A stretch of 64,000 nucleotides of DNA from Candidatus Lumbricidiphila eiseniae (GCA_002529645.1 NAEP01000036.1:58533-122532), one strand, 5' to 3'; counted from the first letter of the stretch, positions 46,877-56,221 are shown. The notes: generated by a model not told the origin, from the letters alone. Translations and numbers: made by a program.

Positions 46877-48985
46877 CTAGGCGTCGATGCGTTCGCGCTC
46901 AAGCGCGTCGACGCTGTCGACGAGAAACTCTTTGCGCGGCGCGACGTCCGTGCCCATGAGTAAATCGAACACGTGCGCTGCGTTTTCAACGTCGGCGATA
47001 CCCACCCGGCGCAGGGTGCGATGGCGCGGATCCATCGTTGTGATTGCCAGTTGATCGGCGTCCATCTCCCCGAGTCCCTTGTAGCGCTGAATAGGATCTT
47101 GGTAACGCTTATTCTGCTTGCGGAGGGCAGAAATGACACCGTGCAATTCTGCCTCGGAGTAGGTGTAGATCGTCTCGTTGGGCTTATTGCCCGGGTTCAT
47201 GACGATGACCCGGTGCAGCGGCGGCACTGCCGCAAAAACACGTCCGGCTTCAATGAGGGGGCGCATGTATCGGAAAAACAGGGTGAGCAGAAGAGTTCGA
47301 ATGTGGGCACCGTCAACATCGGCGTCAGCCATCAGAATGACCTTGCCGTAGCGGGCGGTATCGATATCGAACGATCGACCAGAACCGGCCCCGATCACCT
47401 GAATGATTGACGCACACTCGGCATTACTGAGCATGTCGGACACGGTCGCTTTCTGCACGTTGAGGATCTTGCCGCGAATCGGCAGCAGTGCCTGGTGTTC
47501 GCTGTCTCGAGCAAGTTTTGCGGTGCCCAGTGCTGAATCACCCTCGACGATGAACAACTCGCTCCGGGCGAGATCCGAGGAGCGGCAGTCAACGAGTTTC
47601 GCGGGCAGCGATGAATTTTCCAGTGCGTTCTTGCGTCGCTGTGTTTCCCTGTGGGCACGAGCCGAGAGCCGCGTCTTCATTTCGGCGACGACCTTTTCAA
47701 GCAGCAACGCCGACTGCGACTTGTCCTCACGCTTCACCGAGGTAAGCCGTTCTGTTAGTCCGTCGCTGAGCACATTTGCAACAATCGCGCGCACGGCAGG
47801 TGTGCCGAGCACCTCCTTGGTTTGTCCCTCAAACTGCGGCTCCGGCAGTCGCACCGTGACGACCGCGGTGAGCCCTGCCAGCACATCGTCTTTCTCTAGT
47901 TTGTCGGTACCGACCTTGAGCCGCCGCGCATTTTGTTCAACCTGTTGTCGCACAGTTTTCAACAAGCCCTGGTCAAAACCGAGTTGGTGTGTACCGCCCT
48001 TGGGCGTGGCAATAATGTTGACGAACGAACGAACGGATGTGTCGTAACCGGTCCCCCACCGCAATGCAATGTCGACGTGGCACACCCGCCGTAGTTCAGT
48101 GGCAACCATTGCCCCGAGATCGTTGAGCACCGGCACGGTCTCGGTAAAACTGCCGTCGCCGGTAATGCGCCAGATATTGGTCAGCGACGGATCAATGGCG
48201 AGGTGCTCAACAAACTCCGAAATGCCGCCCTCAAATCGGAACGAGTGCGAGGTGGGCTCTTGCCCCCCGGTCACTGCCCGCTCATCGACAATCGTGAGGC
48301 GCAACCCCGGCACCAAATACGCCGTCTGTCGGGCCCGTGTGACAAGTTCCTCGGGCTGGAATGTCGCGCCTTTCGTGAAAATCTGTCGGTCAGCCCAGTA
48401 CCGCACGCGCGTGCCCGTGACCCCGCGGGCAACCTTGCCAATCACGCGCACTTCGCTTTTCTCCTCAAACGGGTGGAACGGGGCATCTGGTGAGGGAGCC
48501 GCCGCGTCGGGATCGCTAAACAGGCCCGGCACGCCACGGTGAAACGACATTGCCCACGTTTTGCCGTCGCGATCAACCTCGACATCAAGGCGTTCTGACA
48601 GTGCGTTGACAACGGATGCTCCCACCCCGTGCAACCCACCCGAAGCCGTGTACGACCCCGAACCGAATTTGCCACCAGCGTGCAGCTTGGTAAACACCAC
48701 CTCGACCCCCGAAAGCCCCGTTTTCGGCTCAATATCAACCGGGATGCCCCGTGCCTGATCACGCACTTCGACACTGCCATCGGGGTGAAGCGTAATGTCA
48801 ATCATAGAGCCGTGCCCCGCCAGCGCCTCGTCAACCGAGTTATCAATGATCTCCCAGAGACAGTGCATCATGCCGCGCGAATCGGTAGACCCGATGTACA
48901 TGCCCGGCCGCTTACGCACAGCCTCCAACCCCTCTAAAACGGACAGATGTCGGGCGGAATAATCGGAAGTCACACTCGTGAGCAT
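46877..48985 (-). CDS. parE: DNA topoisomerase IV (gyrase-like) subunit B
   Basis: 702 residues from ATG 48985; GTG at 48973 or 49003 are alternatives because no clear ribosome site exists. GHKL ATPase motifs: EIIDNSVDEALAG, DQARGIPVDIEPKTG, GLHGVGASVVNAL. The TOPRIM domain has LFIVEGDSALGTAK and MADADVDGAHIRTLLLTL, and the C-terminus QRYKGLGEMDADQL. Partner of parC at 34018-36558. The separation by a catabolic block is unusual for functionally paired genes on opposite strands. Confidence 0.93.
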   Translation of the reverse strand: MLTSVTSDYSARHLSVLEGLEAVRKRPGMYIGSTDSRGMMHCLWEIIDNSVDEALAGHGSMIDITLHPDGSVEVRDQARGIPVDIEPKTGLSGVEVVFTKLHAGGKFGSGSYTASGGLHGVGASVVNALSERLDVEVDRDGKTWAMSFHRGVPGLFSDPDAAAPSPDAPFHPFEEKSEVRVIGKVARGVTGTRVRYWADRQIFTKGATFQPEELVTRARQTAYLVPGLRLTIVDERAVTGGQEPTSHSFRFEGGISEFVEHLAIDPSLTNIWRITGDGSFTETVPVLNDLGAMVATELRRVCHVDIALRWGTGYDTSVRSFVNIIATPKGGTHQLGFDQGLLKTVRQQVEQNARRLKVGTDKLEKDDVLAGLTAVVTVRLPEPQFEGQTKEVLGTPAVRAIVANVLSDGLTERLTSVKREDKSQSALLLEKVVAEMKTRLSARAHRETQRRKNALENSSLPAKLVDCRSSDLARSELFIVEGDSALGTAKLARDSEHQALLPIRGKILNVQKATVSDMLSNAECASIIQVIGAGSGRSFDIDTARYGKVILMADADVDGAHIRTLLLTLFFRYMRPLIEAGRVFAAVPPLHRVIVMNPGNKPNETIYTYSEAELHGVISALRKQNKRYQDPIQRYKGLGEMDADQLAITTMDPRHRTLRRVGIADVENAAHVFDLLMGTDVAPRKEFLVDSVDALERERIDA

Positions 48986-49149
48986 AACGACAGCCACCGA
49001 CACTGCCGGTCAGGCACTACGCGGACAGCGAAAAGCACGACCTCAGTGTCATAAATGACCGGGGATGCCCCCGCAGCGTGTTTGGATAGAGATCATGTCG
49101 GTGCCGGACACCCTGCCCTGCCGACTGGCTACCACAGTGAGGAGCAGCC

Positions 49150-49392
49150 GTGAACACGTACATCGAGTCCGCTGAGACCAACACGGGCACCGAAACCGCC
49201 GCACCTGCCCACGAACTGACCGCCTTTGATCGCTGCGACGCGTGTGGAGCGCAAGCCTACATTCGGGTTGCAGTCGGCGGGAGTGAATTGCTCTTCTGTG
49301 CCCACCACGGTCGCAAACACCAGGAAAAACTCTCCACCATTGCGGAGAGCTGGCACGACGAGTCAGCGCGACTCCTTACTGACAGCCGATAA
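49150..49392 (+). CDS. DUF7455 small cysteine-rich protein
   Basis: 80 residues from GTG 49150, with GAGGAG 5 nt upstream. RCDACGAQAYIRV and LFCAHHGRKH give a C-x2-C and C-x2-H pair, a likely zinc-binding knuckle. This family sits near sigA and topoisomerase genes in many actinobacteria; the role is unknown. The last codons (Asp-Ser-Arg-stop) are within a 25-bp tandem duplication. Confidence 0.8.
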   Translation: MNTYIESAETNTGTETAAPAHELTAFDRCDACGAQAYIRVAVGGSELLFCAHHGRKHQEKLSTIAESWHDESARLLTDSR

Positions 49393-49429
49393 CGAGGCGG
49401 CGACCGACAGCCGATAACAGGGCGGCGAA
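49380..49429 (+). repeat. 25-bp tandem duplication at the DUF7455 3' end
   Basis: 49380-49404 and 49405-49429 match at most positions, sharing GACAGCCGATAAC and GGCGGCGA. The first unit contains the gene's stop codon. Period 25, unlike the roughly 60-bp family elsewhere. Confidence 0.75.
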
Positions 49430-49486
49430 TTTCCGCAAACCGATGAGGAATGCAACGGCCCGGCCGTTACCTCTTGGGTGCCGCAG

Positions 49487-50203
49487 CTACCGTGGCCCCA
49501 GCAGTACCGCGCGGGCATCCGCCGCGTAGCCGTCGGCCTGTCGTGTGCGCTCCCCCGGCCGATACGGCACGGCAGATCGCTCACACATGAGCCCGAGCAG
49601 GTGGTCGGCGAAGGTTGGATTTTTTGCGAGCACGGGCCCGTGAAGGTGGGTGCCGTACACCGCTCCCATGACAACACCTTCCTGTCCTGAGCCCCGGCCG
49701 TTCCCGTGCCCGGTTCTCACTCGCCCGAGCGGGGAACCCTCCGCACCACAGTACTCGCGGGCATGGTTCTCAAACCCAACGAGCACTCCGAACGTGGAGT
49801 GTGACACGACAAGGTCCCCGGTGATCCGCCCGTCGTGCGGCACGGCCCGACCGGGCAGAATGCCAAGACCCTCCACGGGCGCGGCATCCACGAATTCAAT
49901 GCCCCAGCTCAGCAGTTCCCACCCCGTGCCGACGGCAAGAATTGGCACTCCCTCGGTCGCCCACGCACGAAGGTTGCTCTGCACACCCAACAGCACCTCA
50001 CGCGCTCGCTCCAGTGACGAATCGTTGCCCGATCCGACGATGACCGCATCAACCCGTGCGGGCAGATCTGCCGCAGACTCCACGGGTATGACGGATGCCT
50101 CGAGCCCTGCCCACTCTGCGCGGCGCGCGAGCACGCGCGCGTTCTCCGAATCTCCGTTCGTGTTGAGCAGGCTCGGTGCAAGCGTCACAATCGTAAGTGT
50201 CAT
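49487..50203 (-). CDS. gatD: GatD-like amidotransferase subunit lacking the catalytic Cys
   Basis: 238 residues from ATG 50203, overlapping murT (ATGA) with GGAGG just upstream. The fold follows GatD/CobQ-like class I amidotransferases: VIVGSGNDSSL, VEGLGILPG, GFENHAREYC and YGTHLHGPVLAKNP (His about 185). The nucleophile elbow reads ILAVGTGWELL: Gly92 is where the family has Cys (Cys94 in Staphylococcus aureus GatD). The only cysteines are elsewhere. So it should not hydrolyse glutamine. It may scaffold MurT or have changed role. Confidence 0.85.
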   Translation of the reverse strand: MTLTIVTLAPSLLNTNGDSENARVLARRAEWAGLEASVIPVESAADLPARVDAVIVGSGNDSSLERAREVLLGVQSNLRAWATEGVPILAVGTGWELLSWGIEFVDAAPVEGLGILPGRAVPHDGRITGDLVVSHSTFGVLVGFENHAREYCGAEGSPLGRVRTGHGNGRGSGQEGVVMGAVYGTHLHGPVLAKNPTFADHLLGLMCERSAVPYRPGERTRQADGYAADARAVLLGPR

Positions 50204-51564
50204 TCTGCCTCCGTTAATCCCAAATGGGCACGAGTGCGGCGCATGGCATCCGCGGTAAAGATGATCGTCTTTACCGCGCCGGTGGCGGCCGCTGGACACA
50301 CAGCGGCCGCGGTCGACACAATGGTATGACCAACAGTTGTGACAGCGACGTCACCGGCGGCTGTTGTGTCAGCAACAACCTGTTCAGCAACAACCTCGCC
50401 AGGAGTTGCCGGGGCGAGAAACTCCTCCAGCGCGTGCGCCAGGTCGGGTTCAACCCGATCCACAACAACACCCGAGTAGGCAAGCATGAGTGCCGCTTCG
50501 GCGGACTTGGAACCCGACACAATTGATACCCGGCCGAGGCCGGAGAGATCCACCGGCCACAGATAAGACGGATCGCGCACATCAGACCCCATCGCGCACA
50601 GGATGTCTCGGGCTCCCGCCACACTGTCAACATTCAGTTGGAAACTCGCCGGATTCTGCACGAGCACCAGATCAACCTCCTGCCCGCGCACGAAGACACG
50701 TTCGCCGCGACCAAACACGGGAGGCATTGCGCTGAGTGCCTCCGTCGAGGTGGTGGGCTCAAACCGGTTTCCGAGCAGTCGACGCGCAGTCGCATACGCA
50801 GCGGCCGCGTCAATCGCGTAGTGCGCCCCCTCCGCGGGCAGGGTGATCGAGCGGAGTGTCCCGTCATCAAGCAGTTCTGCCACGGTTCCCTGCGTACTGG
50901 CCACCACGATGCCCTCAGTCGTTGTCATTCTGGTCGTCACTGTCTGCTCGTAGCCGAGCCCGCGCGGCGACGCTGCGAACACCGCGGCTGATGCCCCGTA
51001 CCGGTCAATAGCAACCGTGACATCCGTCGCGAGCCGGGCAAGTGAGGCATCATCGGCGTTGATGACAACAGCCTCGGTTGCACGCGCAGCGAGGCGGCGG
51101 AGCATCCCGGTGACCATCTCGGAATCGTGAAACCGGTCAATTTGGTCGACCATAACATTTGTGAGACAGACAACGCGGGCGTCAATGTCCCGCATGATGA
51201 GTGCGCCGTGCCCCTCGTCCATTTCCAGCACGGCGATCTCGCCGGGCACACGACCTCGCCAGTCCGCGGCATCCAGCAGGCTTGAGGTAAGACCCTGCCG
51301 AATGTTTGCCGTCGAGGGGTTAGTGAACACGGCCACCCCGTGCGCGCGGAGCATCGCGACGAGCATTTTTGTCGTCGTTGACTTTCCGCTCGACCCGGAG
51401 ACAATGACAAGGCCCTGCGGGAAACTCTCCAGGGCGTGTTTCAGGTATCCGGGCGCGATCCGATTGACCACAAAACCCGGGATGGCCGAGCCACCACCCG
51501 CCTTTCGCAGTCGAGCAGCAAGCCGCACGAGTCGGCCCACCGCTGTCGCGAGTGCGTAACGCAC
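50200..51564 (-). CDS. murT: MurT-like Mur ligase family protein
   Basis: 454 residues from GTG 51564, 6 bp after the sigA stop. Mur-ligase ATP site SGSSGKST at 56-63, EMDEGHGAL, LTNVMVDQIDRFHD and INADDASL are intact, followed by the DUF1727 domain. MurT amidates the D-Glu alpha-carboxyl of lipid II using ammonia from GatD. Two departures: the Cys4 zinc ribbon expected in the middle is absent (only three scattered Cys), and the C-terminal region reads LWPVDL near 331, with Pro where the family usually has Asp. A low-complexity Ala/Thr/Val insertion precedes the last helix. Confidence 0.85.
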   Translation of the reverse strand: MRYALATAVGRLVRLAARLRKAGGGSAIPGFVVNRIAPGYLKHALESFPQGLVIVSGSSGKSTTTKMLVAMLRAHGVAVFTNPSTANIRQGLTSSLLDAADWRGRVPGEIAVLEMDEGHGALIMRDIDARVVCLTNVMVDQIDRFHDSEMVTGMLRRLAARATEAVVINADDASLARLATDVTVAIDRYGASAAVFAASPRGLGYEQTVTTRMTTTEGIVVASTQGTVAELLDDGTLRSITLPAEGAHYAIDAAAAYATARRLLGNRFEPTTSTEALSAMPPVFGRGERVFVRGQEVDLVLVQNPASFQLNVDSVAGARDILCAMGSDVRDPSYLWPVDLSGLGRVSIVSGSKSAEAALMLAYSGVVVDRVEPDLAHALEEFLAPATPGEVVAEQVVADTTAAGDVAVTTVGHTIVSTAAAVCPAAATGAVKTIIFTADAMRRTRAHLGLTEAE

Positions 51565-51570
51565 CGAGGC

Positions 51571-53139
51571 CTACTCGAGGTAATCGCGCAGCGGTTGTGA
51601 CCGAGACGGATGACGCAGCTTAGCCATTGTTTTTGACTCAATCTGGCGAATGCGCTCCCGCGTGACACCGAAGGTATCGCCGATCTGGTCGAGCGTTTTG
51701 GGGAGCCCATCACCGAGGCCAAACCGCATCCGAATGACCCCTGCCTCGCGCTCCGAGAGTGAATCAAGCAGCGATTCCAGTTGCTTTTGCAGCATGGTGA
51801 AGCCCACCGCATCGGCCGGAACAACGGCTTCGGTATCCTCAATGAGGTCACCAAATTCGCTGTCCCCATCTTCACCCAGCGGAGTGTGCAGCGAGATTGG
51901 TTCTCGACCGTACTTCTGAACCTCAACAACCTTTTCGGGTGTCATATCAAGCTCGCGGCTAAGCTCTTCCGGCGTGGGTTCGCGCCCCAGATCCTGCAGC
52001 ATCTGACGTTGAACACGGGCGAGCTTATTGATGACCTCGACCATGTGCACCGGAATACGGATGGTGCGTGCCTGATCGGCCATCGCACGCGTAATCGCCT
52101 GCCGAATCCACCACGTCGCATACGTCGAGAACTTGAAACCTTTTGTGTAATCAAACTTCTCGACGGCCCGGATGAGTCCGAGGTTGCCCTCTTGAATGAG
52201 GTCGAGAAACTGCATGCCACGGCCCGTGTACCGCTTGGCAAGCGAGACAACAAGGCGGAGGTTGGCACCGAGGAGGTGGCTCTTTGCACGTTGGCCATCT
52301 TTGGCTACCGCCTGAAGTTCACGTCCAAGTTGTGAACGTTTCTCGGAGTCCTTCATCAGAGAGAGCTTCTCCTCAGCGAACAGACCCGCCTCGATTCGCA
52401 TCGCAAGCTCGACCTCCTCGGCTGCGTTGAGAAGTGCGACCTTTCCGATCTGTTTGAGGTAGTCCTTGACAGGGTCGGCCGTTGCGCCGGTGATGGCGTT
52501 GGAGTAGACGGGCACGTCGTCATCGTCGTCAGCGGCCCGCAGCACGAGCGCTCCGGTGGGGTGCACCTCCGCTGGTGTCTTCCGCCGAGCACCCTCTTCA
52601 TCTTCGTCATCGTCGTCGGGGTCATCGTCATCGTCAGGATTGTCTGCAACGACGGTGTCCGCGCTTGCCACCGCGGCGACAGTATCCGAGTTGACGGCAT
52701 CGCCCGCGACCTCCCCGACGACACTGGTCGCGACCTCCCCGGCTCCGTCGACCGCGACATCCTCAACGCCGTCGGTCACCTCAGGATCAACCACCTTCTT
52801 GCTCGCGCTCTTGCCCGCTTTGGTTTTCGCTGCGGTTTTCGTCGCCGATGCCAAGCCTTTTCGAGTGGATGTCCCGCCAGCCCGGGCCTTTCGTGCTGCT
52901 GTTGCTGTGCGTGCGGGGGCGGCCTTTTCAGCTGCGGTGGCCTTTTCAGCTGCGGTGGCCTTTTTAGCGGTGGTGGCCTTTTTAGCGGGGGCGGCCTTTT
53001 CAGCGGCGGTGGTTTTTTCGGCGGGGGCGGCCTGTGACCTCGCCGCGGCGGCGCGGCGAGGTTTGGTCGCTACGGTCGCGCTTGCTACCGCGCTGGCACC
53101 CTCTGTCGAATCTCCGGTCATCGCAGTTTTTCTCGTCAT
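51571..53139 (-). CDS. sigA: Primary RNA polymerase sigma factor
   Basis: 522 residues. From about 221 on it is a textbook group 1 sigma: [20 protein letters not shown], the region 2 segment [40 protein letters not shown], and region 4 [19 protein letters not shown]. The first 200 residues are low complexity: repeated AAEK/AKKAT blocks, then an acidic run of Asp and Glu near 170-185. Such tails are common in actinobacteria but this one is long. Co-directional with murT-gatD. Confidence 0.96.
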   Translation of the reverse strand: MTRKTAMTGDSTEGASAVASATVATKPRRAAAARSQAAPAEKTTAAEKAAPAKKATTAKKATAAEKATAAEKAAPARTATAARKARAGGTSTRKGLASATKTAAKTKAGKSASKKVVDPEVTDGVEDVAVDGAGEVATSVVGEVAGDAVNSDTVAAVASADTVVADNPDDDDDPDDDDEDEEGARRKTPAEVHPTGALVLRAADDDDDVPVYSNAITGATADPVKDYLKQIGKVALLNAAEEVELAMRIEAGLFAEEKLSLMKDSEKRSQLGRELQAVAKDGQRAKSHLLGANLRLVVSLAKRYTGRGMQFLDLIQEGNLGLIRAVEKFDYTKGFKFSTYATWWIRQAITRAMADQARTIRIPVHMVEVINKLARVQRQMLQDLGREPTPEELSRELDMTPEKVVEVQKYGREPISLHTPLGEDGDSEFGDLIEDTEAVVPADAVGFTMLQKQLESLLDSLSEREAGVIRMRFGLGDGLPKTLDQIGDTFGVTRERIRQIESKTMAKLRHPSRSQPLRDYLE

Positions 53140-53272
53140 CTGCCATCTCTCGTGCTAGTCGGTGATGTGTGGCGTGCTCGCGCGTCGCCCAAATGGGCAA
53201 CAGAAAGACCCTTGTCAAGTCTGCTGTGAAACGCGTCAACGCTCACACGGACTCGACCGGGTCAACCCTCAC

Positions 53273-53278
53273 ATTATA
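53273..53278 (-). promoter_or_regulatory. -10 element of a sigA promoter
   Basis: A perfect TATAAT on the minus strand, 133 bp before the sigA ATG, implying a leader of about 125 nt. A good -35 at normal spacing is not seen. The 338-bp gap 53140-53477 otherwise holds the repeat pair at 53357-53448 and no gene. Confidence 0.5.
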
Positions 53279-53356
53279 CTCCGACGTCACGGCATGCCTC
53301 GGGACAAAGAGCCCATTCACACGGCAAATTACCAGTAAACTTACATAAAATAGTCA

Positions 53357-53448
53357 GACTCCTTCCCTCGTCTCGCTAACACAGTGCTACATGATCTGAC
53401 CTTGCCGCGCACCGGAAGCTCCTTCCCCCGTCTCGCTAACACAGTGCT
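53357..53448 (+). repeat. Paired direct repeat, 60-bp register, between sigA and the PAC2 gene
   Basis: 30 bp at 53359-53388 and 53419-53448 differ at one position, both running from CTCCTTCCC to CTAACACAGTGCT. Exactly 60 bp apart with unrelated DNA between. They lie upstream of the sigA -10. Confidence 0.9.
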
Positions 53449-53477
53449 TGCACAACACTCCTATCACAGCTGATGTG

Positions 53478-54401
53478 CTACCCAATCGGGGTCTCGCCGT
53501 CCCGCGGGGTTCGCATCGCCAAGAACTTTTCGAACTCGGCCGCGATCGACTCGGCACTTGGAAGCTCACCATCGGCGTCGGCAAACGCAGACCGCAGGGT
53601 GTTTCCCTCCATGAACGAGTCGTACCGCTGTTCGAGACTCTCGACGAGCTTCGCAAGTTCCACATTCTCGGCAATCTGCGCATCGATACGGGTCAGGAAG
53701 GTGCGCCCCTGTTCCCGCAAGCTGTCGGTGGGGAACATGAGCCCAGTGGCAGCGGTGAGAGCATCGAGCGCGGCGACCGAGGCATCCGGATATTCGGTAT
53801 CAGACAGATAGTGCGGTACCAGCAGCACCAAACCAGCGGTGGGATGGCCCAGCTCTTGCAGTCGGTATTCCACCAGGTGCAGCACATTGGCCGGCAACTG
53901 CGTGGTCGGACGCCACGCGGACAGTGCCTCGGTGAGCTCGGGTCGGTTGCCACTGACCGTCACCCCGATCGGGCGAGTGTGCGGAACGGGCATCGGTATC
54001 GCATTGAGCCATGTCACCGAGGCGACACCGAATGTGCCGATGAGGTGCAGCACCGCCGCGACAAAACGTTCCCACTGGAAGTCCGGTTCGTACCCGCTCA
54101 GCAGGAGAAACGGTTGCCCCATGTCGTCGTGCGCGAGCTCAAGACCGAGCCGCGACGGGTGGTACTCGGTGAGGTGGGTTTCCGTGAAGATCATAACGGG
54201 TCGTCGTGCCCGATAGTCGAACAATTCATCAGTGTCAAACGTTGCGACGGTCGTGCGCTCAAGGTTTGACCGCAGGTGGGTAGTCATTTCCGCGACCGCC
54301 GAGCCGGGATCAGAGTACCCGGTCAGACCGGCTACAAGAGGGATCCCCGCGGGCACGTGAACATCGGGGTTCACCTCAAAGAGGTTCAATGGATCGCGCA
54401 T
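53478..54401 (-). CDS. PAC2-family protein (proteasome-assembly-chaperone-like)
   Basis: 307 residues. The N-terminal PAC2 fold reads VPLVAGLTGYSDPGSAV-like (HVPAGIPLVAGLTGYSDPGS), then MIFTETHLTEYHPSRLGLEL, FLLLSGYEPDFQWERF and the later LLVPHYLSDTEYPDAS. The C-terminus is helical (SLEQRYDSFMEG). Actinobacterial PAC2 proteins are linked by homology to proteasome assembly, but direct function is unclear. The pafBC genes here are also proteasome-neighbourhood genes. TAGGGT lies 6 nt before the ATG; the transcript may be leaderless. Confidence 0.85.
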   Translation of the reverse strand: MRDPLNLFEVNPDVHVPAGIPLVAGLTGYSDPGSAVAEMTTHLRSNLERTTVATFDTDELFDYRARRPVMIFTETHLTEYHPSRLGLELAHDDMGQPFLLLSGYEPDFQWERFVAAVLHLIGTFGVASVTWLNAIPMPVPHTRPIGVTVSGNRPELTEALSAWRPTTQLPANVLHLVEYRLQELGHPTAGLVLLVPHYLSDTEYPDASVAALDALTAATGLMFPTDSLREQGRTFLTRIDAQIAENVELAKLVESLEQRYDSFMEGNTLRSAFADADGELPSAESIAAEFEKFLAMRTPRDGETPIG

Positions 54402-54463
54402 GCCCCAACCCTACCGGCGGCTCTCGATCAGAGAAGGGGGCGTTCGCCACGGGCGTGCCCCGA

Positions 54464-54613
54464 GGGGTCACCGCGCGCACGCGCTTCTACCGTCAACAAG
54501 ACCGGGTTCGCAGGGATATGTCCGGGAGTCACCGCGCACGCGCGCTTCTACCCGCGGCCAATCCGTAGTGAGGACTCGCGCCGAAGGGGTCACCGCGCAC
54601 GTGCGCTTCTACC
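54464..54613 (+). repeat. Three-copy direct repeat, 61-bp register, upstream of pepA
   Basis: 25-bp copies at 54467-54491, 54528-54552 and 54589-54613, each beginning GTCACCGCGC and ending GCGCTTCTACC. Copies 2 and 3 differ at one base; copy 1 differs at a few. Starts are 61 and 61 bp apart. The intervening 36-bp segments are unrelated to each other, like a three-repeat mini-array. Confidence 0.9.
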
Positions 54614-54634
54614 TTGAACGCGGGATACGGGGAG

Positions 54635-54651
54635 CACACGTGAAAATCAAC
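54635..54651 (+). repeat. 17-bp dispersed repeat, copy 2
   Basis: Identical to 46812-46828. Lies 34 bp before the pepA ATG, so it could overlap the promoter or leader. Confidence 0.5.
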
Positions 54652-54685
54652 CCGGTCCCACACTCTAGGGCCTACCATCGGAGAC

Positions 54686-56221
54686 ATGCCCGCTCCTGCA
54701 CTCTCACTCTCCCCCGCATCGCCGCTCGACGAGTCCGTCGATGCTGTCATCCTCTTTGCTTGCACTGGCGATGACGGTGTCGAACTCCTACTTCCACCCG
54801 GCATTCCCTATGACGCCGCGCCGTTCACCGACCTCACAAAAAACGCCGTACAGCTCGGAGCAAGCGGGAGGGCTGAAGAAGTGACCTGTCTACCGGGCGG
54901 CGACACCGGTCCGCGTATTTTTGCCATCGTTGGTGTGGGCAAGATTGGCAGTACCGCGAAAACAGGTCCCGTTAAAACCCCGGATGCCGCGACTATCCGC
55001 CGCGCCGCCGGTGCCGCGACCCGACACCTCACAGACGTTGAGTCCGTTGCTCTCATCGTTGAGGGTGGCCCGGAGCTTGCCGCCGCCGCACTGGAAGGTG
55101 CCGCGCTCGGTGCCTACGCGTACACCGAATATCGTTCTACACCGAAGCCCGCCATCACCTCAATCAGCCTGCGTACCTCGCACGAGGCAACAGCCATCGG
55201 TCTTGATCGAGTGCGCGTCATCGTGGCTGCCGTGACGAGCACGCGGGATCTCGTCAACGCCTCCCCCGCCGACCTTTTCCCGCAGCGGTTCGCGGAAATC
55301 GCCGTCGAGACGGCCAGTGCTGTCGGCGTTGAGGTGCGGGTCTGGGACGAAAAAGAACTTGGTGCAGACGGATTCGGCGGCATCGCCGGAGTTGGGCAGG
55401 GCTCGAGCCATCCACCGCGACTGGTGAAACTCAGCTACCGTCCCGATGGCGCGAGCCAGCACCTCGCTCTCGTGGGCAAGGGCATCACGTTTGATTCGGG
55501 TGGACTCTCGTTGAAGCCTGCCGCCTCCATGGCGGGAATGAAGACTGATATGGCCGGAGCTGCTGCTGTGCTCGCGGTCATCGTGGCACTGGCAGAGCTC
55601 AAAGTTCCGGTGCGAGTGACCGGATGGCTCTGTCTGGCCGAAAACCTCCCCTCCGCAACGGCGATTCGCCCGAACGACGTGCTCCGAATTCGCGGTGGTA
55701 CAACGGTTGAGGTGACAAACACCGATGCCGAGGGACGACTCGTGCTCGCTGACGGGATCGTGGCAGCCAGTGAGGAACATCCCGATGCCATTATCGACAT
55801 CGCGACGCTCACCGGTGCCCAAATCGTCTCGCTTGGACACCGAATTTCCGGACTCATGGGCAACGATGCCCTCGTCGCACAGGTGAGGTCCGCGGCCGAT
55901 GAGATCGACGAGGCGGTCTGGCCCATGCCACTACCCAGCGATTTACTCACGAGTTTGACCTCGGATGTTGCAGACCTTGCCAATGCCAAGATGGGTGCTG
56001 CCCTGCCCGGGATGCTCGTTGCTGGTGTTTTCCTGCGGGAGTTTGTCGGCACCCAGGCCGAATCGGAACACCGCATTCCCTGGGCGCACCTCGACATCGC
56101 CGGTCCCTCACACAACAGCGCCGCAGGATGGGGCTTTACCGGTGCAGGAGCGACCGGTGTCGGTGTTCGCACTCTTGTTCGGCTCGGCGAAGTGCTCGCC
56201 CACCAGGTAGTAGGGTCTTAG
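54686..56221 (+). CDS. pepA: Leucyl aminopeptidase (M17)
   Basis: 511 residues; GGAG precedes the ATG. The C-terminal catalytic domain has GKGITFDSGGLSLKP (metal Lys/Asp, about 265), MKTDMAGAAAVLAV, and the signature NTDAEGRLVLADG (about 344). Two metals activate water to release N-terminal amino acids; members assemble as hexamers in the cytoplasm. It faces away from the PAC2 gene and leads into lpd 45 bp downstream. Confidence 0.95.
   Translation: MPAPALSLSPASPLDESVDAVILFACTGDDGVELLLPPGIPYDAAPFTDLTKNAVQLGASGRAEEVTCLPGGDTGPRIFAIVGVGKIGSTAKTGPVKTPDAATIRRAAGAATRHLTDVESVALIVEGGPELAAAALEGAALGAYAYTEYRSTPKPAITSISLRTSHEATAIGLDRVRVIVAAVTSTRDLVNASPADLFPQRFAEIAVETASAVGVEVRVWDEKELGADGFGGIAGVGQGSSHPPRLVKLSYRPDGASQHLALVGKGITFDSGGLSLKPAASMAGMKTDMAGAAAVLAVIVALAELKVPVRVTGWLCLAENLPSATAIRPNDVLRIRGGTTVEVTNTDAEGRLVLADGIVAASEEHPDAIIDIATLTGAQIVSLGHRISGLMGNDALVAQVRSAADEIDEAVWPMPLPSDLLTSLTSDVADLANAKMGAALPGMLVAGVFLREFVGTQAESEHRIPWAHLDIAGPSHNSAAGWGFTGAGATGVGVRTLVRLGEVLAHQVVGS

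Noticed and set aside
54464..54613. Calling the three-copy repeat a true CRISPR array
   Set aside because: Only three copies, differing from each other, with no cas genes and no leader seen. Reported as a repeat with CRISPR-like spacing instead.
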